Made by a program: the position numbers and the translations under genes
NCBI RefSeq assembly: GCF_042477335.2
Contig: NC_091255.1
Coordinates: 29,986,501 to 30,050,500, forward strand
Length of the DNA: 64,000 bases
Direction of reading: 5' to 3'
Origin: Ovis canadensis
Taxonomy: Eukaryota > Chordata > Mammalia > Artiodactyla > Bovidae
The notes under the pieces: model-generated
Seen by the model: only the letters and a program-made list of their open reading frames with translations
Database searches by the model: none
What the model was told of the DNA's origin: nothing
Part shown: piece after piece, positions 29,312 to 41,610 of the stretch
Layout of the letters: each line of letters begins with the position of its first letter
How positions within the stretch are numbered: position 1 is the first letter of the stretch

Positions 29312-29518
29312 GTGGAAGTGAAGTCGTTCAGTTGTGTCTGACTCTTTGCGACCCTATGGACTGTAGCCCACCAGGCTCCTCCCTCCTTGGGATTTTCCAG
29401 GCAAGAATACTGGAGTGGGTTGCCATTTTCTTCTCCAGGGGATCTTCCCGACCCAGGGATCGAACTTGGGTCTCCTGCATTTCAGGCAGACTCTTTACCA
29501 TCTGAGCCACCAGGGAGA
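29312..29518 (-). mobile_element. Bov-tA SINE
   Basis: GTGAAGTCGTTCAGTTGTGT to CATCTGAGCCACCAGGGA, with intact box B complement CAGGGATCGAACTTGG. Confidence 0.9.
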
Positions 29519-30757
29519 GAGGAAATTTCCTTAGGCTAGTGGGGCTGATCTCTGTCTGTCACAAGCCTAACTGGGGTATTCTGTATCAAGCAGTGGGAAG
29601 AAGCCATGCGATCCAGCACAAGTTATGCAGAATAAAATGGTTTCCTAAGAAGTTGCATAGTGTCTTCCAGTGTCAGGCTCAAAGGCAGAGTTTTAAGCAG
29701 AAACAGGGGCCTGGAGCTTCCTCTTCAACCAAAAGGGGAAAACGCAGGTCATTCGACCCCTCACCCACACCAGGCAAACATCCAATTTCCTTCTGAGTGT
29801 ATTCTGGCTCCAGGGACATATTTACTGGAAGTTAGGGATGCTTCTGCAAGAGACCCTCATTTGGGGCTCATTCTACAAAGGCCTTGACCTCGGCAGCTTT
29901 ATAGTTGTAATTTTGTATTCTTTTCCTTAAAGAAGGCCCCCATGTATATAAACATTTAGGCCTCATAGGGCTTGGATCTAGTGCTGTCTGGCTCCCGGAT
30001 ACAGATTTCAGGGAGGAAGGAGGTGGGGCAGAGTTTCAAAGGGACGTTTCCCTAGAGACTAATGAGAGCGCGTTTCCTGCGGGATGAGGAAGAGTTTCAT
30101 ACACGTTTCAAAAAACCAGATAGCCTCCTAATCTCCAAAGGATTGTAACTGTGGGGGCACCTGAAGTCAGGGAGCCCCCTCTTGCCTGCTCAGAGCTTTC
30201 CTTGGCCTGCGGAAGTTCGCCAAATCTTTAGGTGAACTCACAGACCTGTAGCATCCTGTTGGCTGCTTTCTGAATAAATAAATGCTCTTGCCAACCATTG
30301 TGTTAGATTTTGGAGAAAAAAACCCAACCAAGCAAAACTCCGGTTCCAGAATTTCTGTGAGTTGTGATGAGCCATGAACTTTACAAAGGATTAAATAATC
30401 AACGAGGGTTGAATGAACAATTCTGTTTGGGATGTACGGATTGGATTTGGTAATAAAAGGCAAAGCAATATCCACAACTTTAGAAGCAGATGAGTGTAAG
30501 GAGATTTTTCTGTTTCTGAAATAGAATGTTCTGGAAACCTGCAGCCAGCAATGTGCTGGAACTGCTAGTACCAACTAGCAGAGCTGACACTGCGCTTCTC
30601 TTCTCAACTCTGCATTCAGTGACTTCAACTTGGTAGCCTGAAATTGGCCCCACTGGGAGCATTTACACCAGCGAAATTAACAACCATTACAAATCAGGGC
30701 TCTTCTCTCCAGGACTGGTGTTCTTTATCAGAACATCACTACCTGCACCCTATCCCT
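29519..30757. other. 1.2-kb repeat-free block
   Basis: No transposon recognised. Holds a 135-codon minus-strand open frame (30574-30167) without recognisable family. A conserved noncoding element or chance frame are both possible. Confidence 0.4.
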
Positions 30758-30972
30758 GAGGGCTTCCTAGGTGGCACAGTGGTAAAGAATCTGCCTGCCA
30801 ATGCCAAAGATGCAAGAGACGTGGGTTTGATCCCTGAATTGGGGAGATCCCGTCAAGTAGGAAATGGCAACCTACTCCAGTATTCTTGCCTGGAAAATTC
30901 CATGGCCAAAGCAGCCTGTCAGGCTAGAGTCTAGGGGTCGCAAAAAGTTGGACGCAGCTGAGTGACTGAGCA
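30758..30972 (+). mobile_element. Bov-tA SINE with target-site duplication
   Basis: GAGGGCTTCCTAGGTGGCAC head. Flanked by TGCACCCTATCCCT (30744-30757) and TGCACCCTACCCTT (30973-30986). Confidence 0.9.
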
Positions 30973-30986
30973 TGCACCCTACCCTT

Positions 30987-31984
30987 AATCTCCTCTCCCC
31001 ATCCCCCGCCCCGCCCCACCCACTCACACATCACAGAAGCTACCTGCAGGCACATCCATCTGTGTACATGTGTAGACACACAGAGGATCACCTGTGTACA
31101 CTTTCCCCTTTTCAAGCAGGTTAGACGTCAGCGATCCCCCTTGCTCTGCTGTGCTGACATCTTTAGCGCTTTTCTACTAATTACTTACTAATCCCAGACA
31201 GTGATCTCTCTCTCTCCCTCTCTTGAATTCACAACTGTTCTCTCCCTTACATCATGAGGCCCAACTGTGAAAGTTCTGAGGCAATAATACAGTTAGGACA
31301 ACAGATTTTCCCAAGCGGTCCCTAAGTGAGCAGTAAACATGACATCAGTGGCTGCACAGCTAAGTGAAAAGCATGTTCATATGTGGCCGGTGTTCTTTTG
31401 AGATGCTCAGTTTTCACCAACGGACAGCCTGCTCTTGTAGCGCTTACAGAAACTGAAGATGAGAAGCTTTGTGTCAGATGCACAGATGCAGGCAGAGAAA
31501 AGTCATGCGGCTTTCTCAGGCCAGCCAGACCCAAGAATGGATGTCACTTCTCAGCCTGAAGACCTTGAGCTACAAAATATTACATGGGAGACAGAGGGAA
31601 GGGGACTGACATTTTCCTGGCTGCTTTATATTAGGTATTCCTGTAATTAAATCATCATTATTCCCAATCTCTGGACAAAAAGAACAGAGACCTGGGGGAT
31701 TTAATCTATTCTAGGATACATAGCTAGTAGGTAGTAGAATATTTTGTTGATAATTTGAAAAATTTTATGTCTAAGAATGTGTGTGTACATGCATATCCTA
31801 AATCCACTCCTCAAAGCAACTCTTTTCAGACTTTTGCAGTTTCTTCTGGTAGTGTTGCTGTCTTTAACCAATAGACTTATTAGTATAGAATAATGAAGGA
31901 CAGTGATTTTTTTATTTAGTATTTTATATTTGTATCATGAATACCTAGAATAGTGCATCATAGCATATCATACATTTTTGTCAA
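30987..31984. other. Single-copy intergenic segment
   Basis: Short (CT)n at 31206-31226. No repeat family or exon recognised. Confidence 0.4.
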
Positions 31985-32860
31985 AAAATACCAGCATTTC
32001 TTTTTTAAAAATTATTTTCTATTATAGTCTATTACGAGACATTGAATATAGTTTCATGTGCTATAACAGTAGGATCTTATTGTTTATTTTATACACAGTA
32101 GCTTGCATCTGCCAATCCCAAACTCCTGATTTATCTCTCCACTTTCCCTTCGGTAACCACAAATTTGTTTTCTATGCCTATGAGTCTGTTTCTGTTTTGT
32201 AAATAAGTTCATTTGCATCATATGTTAGATTTCACATATAAGTGATGTCATATATTTGTCTTTCTCTGACTTACTTCATTTAGCATGATCATCTCTAGAT
32301 CCATCCACATTGTTGCCAATGACATGATTTCGTTCTTTTTTATGGCTGAGTGATAGTCCACCCAACTATATATATACCACATCTGTATCCATCCATTCAT
32401 GTTAACGGATGTTTAGGTTACTTCCATGTCTTGGCTATTGTAAATAGTGCTGCTATAAAAAAATGCTGTTGTAAAAAGTGCATGCAACTCTTTAAATTAA
32501 AGTTTTCCCAGATATATGTCCAGGAGTGGAATTGTAGGATCGTATGTAACTCAATTTTTAGTGTGTTTTTCTTTTTTAAGCTTTTTGTTTTAATGTGGAC
32601 CATTTTTAATGTCTTTAGTGAATTTGTTACAATATTGCTTCTGTTTAATGTTTTGTTTTTTGGGGCACTGGGCATGTGGGATCTTAGCCCTGACCAGGCT
32701 AATACAGGCACCTCTTGCATTGGAAACATAGGCTCTTAACCACTGGACTACCAAGGAAGTCCCTCAGTTTTCAATTTTTTAAGGAACCTTCATACTGCTT
32801 TCCATAGCAGCTGCACCAATTTACATTCCCACCAACAATGCATGTATACCATCATTTCTT
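31985..32860 (-). mobile_element. L1 3' region, antisense, with nested CHR
   Basis: TTATAGTCTATTACGAGACA, CTATGAGTCTGTTTCTGTTT, TGGCTATTGTAAATAGTGCT, and after the SINE TTTTTTAAGGAACCTTCATA and GCAGCTGCACCAATTTACAT. Confidence 0.88.
32562..32763 (-). mobile_element. CHR-family SINE nested in L1
   Basis: TAGTGAATTTGTTACAATAT, GGCATGTGGGATCTTAGCCC and ACTGGACTACCAAGGAAGTC. Confidence 0.85.
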
Positions 32861-32969
32861 GATTTATTAATTGACCTCCTGTTGTGACAGAGAAGGATTT
32901 AGTGCACTAATATTTCCTTTTCATCTCCCAAGTTGCTTCCTGCTAAGGTTTCTTTTTAAGAGTGCAAGT

Positions 32970-33165
32970 TTGTATTTGTTTATTTTTAGATTTATTTTTA
33001 ATTGGAGGATATTTGCTTTACAATATTGCACTGGTTTCTGCCGCATAGCAACATGTATCAACCCATAAGTGCATGTATATCGCTTCCCTCTTGGCCCTCC
33101 CTCACCCCTCATCTCACTAGTTCCCTGTGTTATACAGCAACCCGCTAAGGTTTTGTCAATATGTA
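32970..33165 (-). mobile_element. L1 3' tail, antisense
   Basis: TTAATTGGAGGATATTTGCT, CAATATTGCACTGGTTTCTG, CCTGTGTTATACAGCAACCC. Confidence 0.85.
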
Positions 33166-34221
33166 TAACTCCTCAGTTGATCATCTTTGTAATTAAGTAA
33201 TGTGTGTACTCTTTCATTTCTTGTTCCATAACTATGGATCATATCTTTGGGCTCCATCATGAGAGTCTTGATCTCAAAGAAGATCTGCCTGACTTAAAGA
33301 CCCAAACACTTTGCAATCCATGCTGAGCCTCCCACACTGACTCCTTCTGGACCAGTGGAAGTGTCTCTGCCTGACTGAGGGGATATATTTTAAAATAATT
33401 GGCACTGGGAATGGATTTTTATCTACAGGCATTCTTGGACCAGTGTATACCCAGATAGAACAGTCTGAAGATAGTGGAGTAAGTTTATCAAACTAAAGTT
33501 TCTTAGTTCAGAAGAATTCCAAAAAATGTGCACAGTCAAGAATTTTGATGGCAGCTTATAAAACTGCTGAAACTTTCCTGTTCCTTAAGGTGAATTCCTG
33601 CCTTTCCCACAAGGCTGGACTTGCATTTTACAATAGGGATACTTTGAGCCTAAGAAACTGGTGGGCATCTTGGATTCTCCACTGCTCTCCTTGGCACAAA
33701 ATGCCCCAGAAACACCCTATACGTATGCCCTGAGGCAAGTTATTTCTTGGTATGCCATGAAAAGGAAAGTGGGAGCTAAGCGTAGCCCTGGCATAAGCCT
33801 GGGTGTGGGTTTCACTAGAGAGGGTCATTGATACCGTGGAGCAGAGACTGTGAAAGGAAAACAGACATGGCCTTTGTTTCCCAGGGGCCTCTGCCTGGCA
33901 TTGACCCACACAACACAAACACTGTCCACGTTGGTGCTTGATACGGGTCTTTTGTTTGTTTCTTTTCCCTGCCTATTTTCAGAAGACAGATTTGCTTTTA
34001 TCTGTACTTCCTTGTCTCTGGCAGCTCCCACTCCCTGTTCTTAAAGGTCTTTGCTGGCTCTGCATATCTCAGTCAGACGGACACTTGACCTACAGATCAT
34101 AAACCTGTCAGGCCTTTGGACTTAGGCAGCACCCATGGCAGACGGCAGGAGTGCTCAGGGCCCAGCCATTTCCTGCTAGTTCAGTGACCTGAAGAGAACC
34201 CCAAACACTAGTCCTTGCCCT
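33166..34221. other. Single-copy intergenic segment
   Basis: About 1 kb without a clear transposon. A 96-codon minus-strand frame (33918-33628) has no known relative. Confidence 0.4.
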
Positions 34222-34502
34222 GGGCTTCCCGGGTGGTCCAGTGGATAAGAATAAGCCTGCCAAAGCAGAGGACATGGGTTTGATTCCTGGCCCGGAAAGA
34301 TCCCACATGCCACACAGAGCAACTGAGCCTGTGTGTCACAACTACTGAAGCCCGTGTGCCTACAGCCTGTGCTCCACAACAAGAGAAGCCGCAGCAATGA
34401 GAAGCCGGTGCGCTGCAGCTAAAAAATAGTCCCCACTCTCCACAACCTGAGAAAGCTTGTGGGCAGCAAGGAAGACTCAGCACAGCCGAAAATAAATAAA
34501 GC
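34222..34502 (+). mobile_element. CHR-1 SINE, near full length
   Basis: GGGCTTCCCGGGTGGTCCAG head, body CACAACTACTGAAGCCCGTG and GAAGACTCAGCACAGCCG, then AATAAATAAA. Confidence 0.9.
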
Positions 34503-34849
34503 AGTGTGTACCTGTCAAAAGGAAAAGAAATGAATGAGAAGACAAAATTTGAAAAAAAAAAAGTCTAGTTCCTGTCCTAACCTAGCTCCACCTCTGCAGT
34601 TCAACAGGTGCATCCATAATCTAGACACAGCCAGCCAAGACACAGCCATCCTAGGCCTCACCCGTTACCGGTGGAAACCTGGCAACGTTTGCTAAAGCTT
34701 TTTGCCCTGTACTTAAGAGACGTTGTGCAATTCACTATGACCTGAACTGCAGCTCAGGTCACAGCAGGACTAAATGTGAATTGTACATGTTTAGGATCTG
34801 GACTTGAACAAAGTCACATCATCAGTTAGGAGTAACAGGAAAAAGTAGG

Positions 34850-35335
34850 CATGACTCCAACAAAAAGGCACATTTATTTCTCTTTCATACATACAAAATC
34901 CAAAGATAGTCATCCCAGGATTGGTGTGGACTCTCAGAGGGTCCTTCTTTCATGTTGTTTCATCCTTCATGAATTCTGCCCTCAAGGTTACCTCTTGGTT
35001 CAGTTTGGCTGCTGGAGTGTCAGTCATTACATGCATGTTCTAGCCAATACAAAAGCCTATAGAAGGGTGCACTGATTTCCCATAGGGCTGCGTCCTCAAA
35101 ATTGCTCACACCGACTCCTTACTTTGCTTGTACCAACTACTGCTTATACTTCATTGACCAGAACAGTCACACGACCACATCTAACTGCAGGAAAACAGAT
35201 CACTGTTGTCCTTACTCCAGGTAGCCACGTGCCCAGTTAATAAATGGGAATTTTGTTACTAAGGACATAGAGGGAAACAGATATTGGAGGGCAAACAACA
35301 GTCTCATTCCTGGTAGAGCAGATCAATAAAAGACT
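34850..35335. mobile_element. Ancient interspersed repeat, family not named
   Basis: The order CATGTTGTTTCATCCTTCAT, CTCAAGGTTACCTCTTGGTT, TTGACCAGAACAGTCACACG and GGGAATTTTGTTACTAAGGA matches an old high-copy mammalian element, but I cannot assign it safely. Confidence 0.45.
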
Positions 35336-35364
35336 CACTGCCCTAATTCAAACCTCTTTTGGTC

Positions 35365-35540
35365 TCCATGAAGTGAAGTGTTAGTCCCTCAGCATCCAAC
35401 TCTTTTGTGACCCCATGGACTGTAACCCACCAGGCTCCTCTGTCCATGGGAGTCTCCAGTATTCTCTTGCCTGGAGAATCCTATGGACAGAAGAGCCTGA
35501 TGGGCTACAGTCCACGGGGTCCCAAAGAGTTGTTCCTGAC
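35365..35540. repeat. Head-to-head inverted Bov-A pair
   Basis: 35368-35458 is Bov-A in minus orientation and 35462-35540 is Bov-A in plus orientation, meeting at CCATGGGAGTCTCCAG/TATTCTCTTGCCTGGAGA. The two arms are complementary over about 75 bases and could form a long hairpin. Confidence 0.8.
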
Positions 35541-35569
35541 TGAAGCCACTTAGTACTCACGCATGCACA

Positions 35570-35675
35570 CATGACGTGTGGGATCTTTAGTTCCCCGACC
35601 AGGGACTGAACCTGTGCCCTCTGGAAGTGGAAGCTCAAAGTCCCGTGGACCACCGGACCACCAGCAAAGTCCCCT
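35570..35675 (-). mobile_element. CHR-family SINE, truncated
   Basis: GACGTGTGGGATCTTTAGTT, CCCGACCAGGGACTGAACC, and ACCACCGGACCACCAGCAAA. Confidence 0.82.
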
Positions 35676-35879
35676 GACACATTTCTAACAAAGCGATTAG
35701 AAGGGATGGACGTCACTTCTGAGATTAGGTTACAAAAACACTCCGGCTTCTATCTTGCTGTCCTTCTATCAGCCTCTTACTTGCTCTGAGGGAAGCCAGC
35801 CACCTTGTTGTGAGATGCCCTGCAGAGGGGAGGGGGCAGGTTGTGGCAGGGAACGTGTGGCAGTGAAAGAACTGCCATC

Positions 35880-36145
35880 TGCACTCCACAGCCAGGGATG
35901 ACTGTCTTGCCAACAGCCACCCAAGTGAGCTTAGAAATGGATGCTTCTCCAGTCAAGCCTTGAGACTACTACTCCAGTGAAAAACTTGATCACTACCTCA
36001 TGAGCAATCCTGAGTCAGAGTCGCCCAGCTAACCTGCGCCCAAGTTCTTGCCCCAGAGCAACTATGAGATCATAAATGCTTATTGTTTTAAACTGGTAAG
36101 CTTTGCGGTGATTTGTTATGTGGCAATAAATAATTCATACAGCTT
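35880..36145 (+). mobile_element. Old LTR/LINE-type 3' end
   Basis: TTGTTTTAAACTGGTAAGCT, TTGCGGTGATTTGTTATGTG and GGCAATAAATAATTCATACA match a common ancient mammalian repeat terminus. Family uncertain. Confidence 0.4.
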
Positions 36146-36892
36146 GTTTGGATCTTCTTAAGAAATTCTGCTGGTTTATTCTTAACTTTTAAAACTTGTT
36201 GCTATATGCATCTTGAAGTGGCAGGTTCAGGCCTTGCAAGAATGTGAACACAGAGCTGAGATAATCCACTTGAAAACAGAGAAATATCTCTGCAGGCGTT
36301 GTGAGCATCATCGGGAAGAAATACTATAAATCCCTTCCTTTATTTAAAAAAATGTGTGGGCGTGCCTTCCTTCGACAGACAACATGCCTCCGTTTAGAAA
36401 AGCAGAATCTTGTTCCTCCTCACTAAGAAGACATTCACTCTGTGGTGTGACCTGATCATATTTGCAGTCTTCACTCTTCCTTTATCCTTGATTCAGGGTC
36501 AGGGTGCATGTTGTCTGCTAATTGTTCTCTGGGAATGAAGCAGAAGATTGGCATTCAAGTGCAGCCATTTGTTCTACCGTCACATCTTTCTTTGCTAAAC
36601 ATATGGCCAGGTTTCCATCAGTACTGGCTCCACCATGTATTTTCTCACAAGGTAAGTATTATAGATGAAAAGTTTCTTTTCCCATAGCATGCATCTGGAG
36701 TGATAAATAGAATTAAATGTCATGGAGCATTTTCCCCTCATATATGTAGCAAACATATGCAAAGGCTAATTTGTACATAGCACACCAGCCATTTCCTTCC
36801 TTTGTGGTGGGAAATAGCTTCCAGGATGCACAGATGATAGTAATTGTTCTTTCACATCATATGCTGTTGAGTTTTTGCAATAGCTAGACTGT
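36146..36892. other. Single-copy intergenic segment
   Basis: No repeat or exon recognised. Confidence 0.35.
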
Positions 36893-37490
36893 ATTTTCTT
36901 GGGCTCCAAAACCACTCCAGGTAATGACTGCAGCCATGAAATTAAAAGATGCTTGCTCCTCGGAAGAAAAGCTATGACAAACCTAGACAGAGTATTAAAA
37001 AGCAGACACATCACTTTGCCGACAAAGATCTATATAGTCAAGGCTGTGGTTTTTCCAGTAGTTGTGTAAGGATGTGAGAGTTGGACCATAAAGAAGGCTG
37101 AGCACCAAAGAATTGATACTTTTGAACTATGGTGCTGGGAAAACTCTTGAGGGTCCCTTGGACAGCAAGGAGATCAAACCAGTCCCTCCTGAAGGAGATC
37201 AACCCTGAATATTCATCGGAAGCACTGTAGCTGAAGCTGTAGCTCCAATTCTTTGGCGACCTGATGCAAAGAGCTGACTCATTGGAAAAAGACTCTGATG
37301 CTAGGGAAAATTGAAGGCAAAGGAGAAGGGGGAGGCAGAGGATGAGATGGTTGGATATTAATGGCATTATAGACTCAATGGACATGAGTTTAAGCGAACT
37401 CCAGGAGATGATGAAAAAGACAGAGCAGCCTGGCATGCTCCAGTTGTGGGGTTGAAAAAAGTCAGACACAACTTAGCAGTTGAACACAAC
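36893..37490 (+). mobile_element. BovB LINE 3' end, older copy
   Basis: Starts TTTTCTTGGGCTCCAAAACC and ends CAGACACAACTTAGCAGTTG. Frame is broken several times, for example TAA after GTAGTTGTG near 37066, so it is more decayed than the 20.6-kb copy. Confidence 0.9.
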
Positions 37491-38039
37491 AAAGACTTTG
37501 TAAAGGACTTTTGTTTACTTTCTCTTCAAGCATGAAATGTGTCATTAGCTTCACCTTTGGATTCCTATCTAGTTGGCAATAGAATGATTTATAGCTTTGT
37601 TTGGCTGAAGAAAGGTAGATTTCATTACTATAGAAACAATGTTGCCATAGTTCTGATATTTTCTGTCTGCCTTTAGAAGCAAAATTCAATTTGAAAAGTT
37701 CTTCTTCTAGAAAAGAAGTATTATTTCTTTACTAGAGGTCACATTTGTTTGAAAATGACAATAAAAAAATAAAGGGTGGCTTTATGCTCAGATATGAACA
37801 AGTTCATAAACAATACACTGAGAACAGAGATAAGTAACTTGCTAGCCCAGAAATAACCAATTTCATACACTCATTCTTTTCTACGCTACACACTGTTATC
37901 TTTGGCTTACTTGTGCAAATTAACGATATTTTCAGATGCTTATTCTATAATATACAGAGTCATACCTTTTCACGAGAGTCCTGCTCACTATTTGACTTTT
38001 TAATTCTATTCTGTTTCGTGGTATCACATTACTATATTA
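37491..38039. other. Single-copy intergenic segment
   Basis: AT-rich; no features recognised. Confidence 0.35.
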
Positions 38040-38120
38040 ATGATTTTTTAAAAAACTTTAATAATAGGTTTATTGATATATAATTCACATATAATTTGCC
38101 CTTTTAAAGTATGCAATTCA

Positions 38121-38282
38121 GGGACTTCCCTGGTGGTCCAGTGGCTAAGACTCCACGCTCCCAGTGCTGGGTGCCCAGGTTCAATCCCTGGTCAGGGAAC
38201 TGGATCCCACATGCCGTCACTAAGTGTTTGCATGCTGCAACTAAGATTTGGCATAGCCAAATAAATAAATATTTTAAAACAG
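38121..38282 (+). mobile_element. CHR-family SINE nested in L1, with target-site duplication
   Basis: GGGACTTCCCTGGTGGTCCA head. Flanked by TATGCAATTCA (38110-38120) and TGTGCAATTCA (38283-38293). Confidence 0.92.
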
Positions 38283-39358
38283 TGTGCAATTCAGTGGTTT
38301 TCAGAATATTCACAGAGTTGTACAACCATCACTATCTAATTTTAGGGTATTTTTGTCACTCCAAGAGAAACCCTGTGTGCCTTAGCACTCACTCCCATCT
38401 CCCCTTTCCTCCAGCCCCTGAAAACCACTAATCTACTTTCTGTCTCTATGGATTTGCTTATTCTGGACATTTCCTATAAATGTAATCACTGTATATGTGA
38501 CCTTTTATGTCTGACCTCTTTTACTTTGTGTAATGGTTTCAAGATTCGTCCATGTTGTAGCATGTATCATTACCTCCTCTCTTTTTATGGTTAAATATTA
38601 TTCCTCTGTGTGGATATACCACATATTGCTTATTCATTCATCAGTTCACGCACAATTAGATTGTTTCGACTTTTTAGCTATCGTGGTCAGAGCTTCTGTG
38701 AATATTTATGTACAAGTTTTTGTGCAGAAGTATGTTTTCATTTCTCTTGAGTCTATAGCGAAGAGGGGAATTGCTGGGTCATGTTTAACATTGTTTAACA
38801 TTTTGAGGAACTTTCAAAGTGACTGCATCATTTCTTAATCCCACCAGGCAGTATGACGGTTGTAATTTTTCTACTTATTAGTCATCATTTATTACTGTCT
38901 ATTTTTTCTCTTTTAGGCATCCTGGTAGGTAGAAAGTGGCATCTCATTGTGGGTGTTTGGTAACAGCTTTATTGACTTATAATTCACCTGCCTATAATTC
39001 ACCCATTTAAAGTGCACAATTCAGTGGGTTTTAGTACATTCACAGTTGCGTAACCATCACCACAATCAGCTTTGGAACATTTTTGTCATCCTCCAAAGAA
39101 ACTCTGTACCTTTTAGCAATTTCACTGTGGTTTTCATTTGCATTTTCCTTATGAGTAATAATGTGAAATGTCTTTTCATCTTCTTATTGGCCATTCATAC
39201 ATCTTCTCTGGAAAAATAGCCATTCAAGTCTTTTGCCAATTTTTCAGTGAGTTATTTTTCTCTTTATTGTTGAGTTGTTAGATTCTTTATATATCCTAAA
39301 CACAAATCCCTTATCAGATAAATGATTTGCAAATATTTTGTGGGTTGTCCTTTCACTT

Positions 39359-39562
39359 ATATTTATTTACTTATTTTTCTTTTTTCTGCTTCTTTTCTCC
39401 CCATGTTCTGGTACCCGAGAACAGAACCAGTAGACCAGAAGCCGCTGGTACCAAAGACATGATGCCGAGGGGACCAGAGTCTTACCCCTTTCCTTCTACT
39501 CAAATACTACAGGAATAAGGACTGCAAGCACCATCTCTGCCAAGACATACGTGGGGGGCGCA
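39359..39562 (-). mobile_element. Unidentified 204-bp insertion in L1 (candidate retrocopy)
   Basis: L1 sequence runs GTTGTCCTTTCACTT, breaks at 39358 and resumes after a second TTTCACTT at 39563-39570. The insert therefore has an exact 8-bp target-site duplication. Its minus strand ends in an A-rich tail (39402-39359) as for an L1-mobilised transcript. The body contains the repeated 8-mer CTGGTACC and resembles no SINE I know. The parent transcript is not identified. Confidence 0.6.
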
Positions 39563-40644
39563 TTTCACTTTCTTGGTAGTGTTCTTTAAAGCACAAAATT
39601 TAAAAATTTCGCTGAAGTCTGATTTACTTATCTTTTTCTTGGGTCATTTGTGCTTCTGGTGTCATGTCTAAGACAGCACTGCCTAGCCCAAGGTCACAAA
39701 GATTACTCCTATGCTTTCCTTTAAGAGTTTCACCATTTTAGGTCTTATATTTAGGCCTATTATCCTTTGTGAGTTAATTTTTTGCATACTACGGTGTGAG
39801 ATCAAAGTCCAAATTTTCATTTATATATGGATATCCAGTTGTCTGAGCACCATTTGTTGAAAAGACTATTTTTCCCCCATCAAACAGTCTTGGCACCCTT
39901 GCTGAAAATCAGTTAGCCAAAAATGAGAAGGTTTATTTCTGGACACTCAGTTCTAGTCCATTGAGCTATATGCCTATCTGTATGCCATTACCACACTATT
40001 TTCATTACTATAGTTTTTAACTAGGTTTTGAAATTAGGAAGCTTGATTCCTCCAGCTTTGTTCTTCTTTTCAAGATTGTTTTGGCTATTCTAAGTCCCTT
40101 GTATTTCCATATGAATGTTAAGATCGTCTCACCAATTTCTGCAAAAACGGATGCTGATATTTTGATAGGAATTTCACTGAATCTGTAAGGCAATTCAGAG
40201 TAATGACGTCTTAACAATATTAAACATTTTGATTCGTGAGTCTGATGTCTTGTCAATCATTTAGATCGTCTTTAATTTCTTTCAATATTTTGTAGTTTGG
40301 GTGTACAATTCTTGTACTTCTTTTGTTAAATCAGTTACTAATTGTTTTAATTTTTTGGTGCCATGGAAATGGAAACTGTCTCCTTATTTTCATCTCCTTT
40401 TCCTTGGAATCAGTCATAAATCTGTTTTTTTGCTGTAGCTTTTAAGCCATTTCTGGTTCCCAGTCTACTTTCATATTTCAGCCCCCAACCAGTGCCAGTG
40501 TTTCTGTCGGAAGCAGAAGCAGTCAGAAGCAGCACTGCCTCATATTGAACTTGGGATTGGCTGAAAGCCGTCTAGCTTAGCACTGCTTCTCCAGCCCTGT
40601 TATAATAATCCACGATGTGTTACATGAAACAGGGCAGAATAATC

Positions 40645-40905
40645 AAGTGCTCTAAGAACAAGCTCTGGAGTTTAACCACCCAGACTCCAATCCACCCTCT
40701 TCCACCATTTACTAGATAGTGACTTTGGAGGAGTTATATAATCTCTGTGTCTCAGTTTATCTTCTGTAAAGAAAAGGGGATAATAATATTATTTCAGAAA
40801 GCAATGAAGATTAAATTAATATATGTAAAAACTCAGAACAATACTAGGAAGAAGTAGGCTCTGTAGTATTTGCTTTTATTGTTGTTGTTATTATTTTTCT
40901 ATCCA
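40645..40905 (-). mobile_element. MIR SINE
   Basis: GCTCTGGAGTTTAACCACCC, ATCTCTGTGTCTCAGTTTAT, AAGGGGATAATAATATTATT. Confidence 0.8.
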
Positions 40906-41361
40906 TTTATCTATCAGTTTATTTTAAATCTGAGACGCAAACACAAGCATTGATGAATGAGAATATAAGGTAGGAAAGCCATAACTGGCAACTTAGCTGC
41001 TAAGGTCAGGCCACGTCCTGTAGAAAGAATGGCCCAGGCCAAACACTAAGTTACTGACATTGGCCTCCTGGCAGGAGAGGATCTGGATCAGAGCAATACT
41101 TTACTACAGTGACCTTCAAAAGGGCCTGTGTGCTCTGTCCTGGGGGTGCAATAGATGCTGCCCTGGGGTACAGAAAAAATACTACAATGTTTTTAAATTA
41201 AACTTTACTGATATCTAACATATGGACTGATACTGGTAGCCAGATGCTGTTAGCTAACTTCTTTGTACACGAGTTGTGTCCTAATGATAAGAGAAATCTG
41301 AGAGGAATTTGTGTTCTCTAGTTTATCACTGTTAACACCATTTTCATAAAAACAAAAACAC
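40906..41361. other. Single-copy intergenic segment
   Basis: Nothing recognisable. Confidence 0.3.
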
Positions 41362-41512
41362 GGACTTCCCCGGGGGTCCAGTAGTTAAGAATCTGCTTTC
41401 AATGCGGGGGATGTGGGTTTGGTCCTTGGTTTGGGAACTAAAATACCACATGCTTCGAAATACAGCTAAGACCTGACACAGCCAAATAAATGAACATTTT
41501 AAAAATGTTTAA
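41362..41512 (+). mobile_element. CHR-family SINE
   Basis: GGACTTCCCCGGGGGTCCAG head, box B GGGTTTGGTCCTTGGTTT, and GACACAGCCAAATAAATGAA. Confidence 0.88.
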
Positions 41513-41610
41513 AAAAACCCAACCCCTGAGATTTTTAAGTGATAGAGTCCTTGTAATATTGTATAGTGAAATGGGGAGCAACAGTAAAAATCAACTGTAT
41601 CAACGAGGTT

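Larger units (their letters stand above)
38040..40360 (-). mobile_element. Long antisense L1, several pieces
   Basis: Reads in order through L1 3' UTR and ORF2 end in antisense: TTCAGAATATTCACAGAGTT, GTCTCTATGGATTTGCTTAT, GAATTGCTGGGTCATGTTTA, TAAATGATTTGCAAATATTT, TTTGTTGAAAAGACTATTTT and TTGTTTTGGCTATTCTAAGT. A repeated 3' UTR stretch at 38960-39110 shows that a second L1 piece is inserted or rearranged. It also carries a CHR SINE and a 204-bp unknown insertion. Confidence 0.85.
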
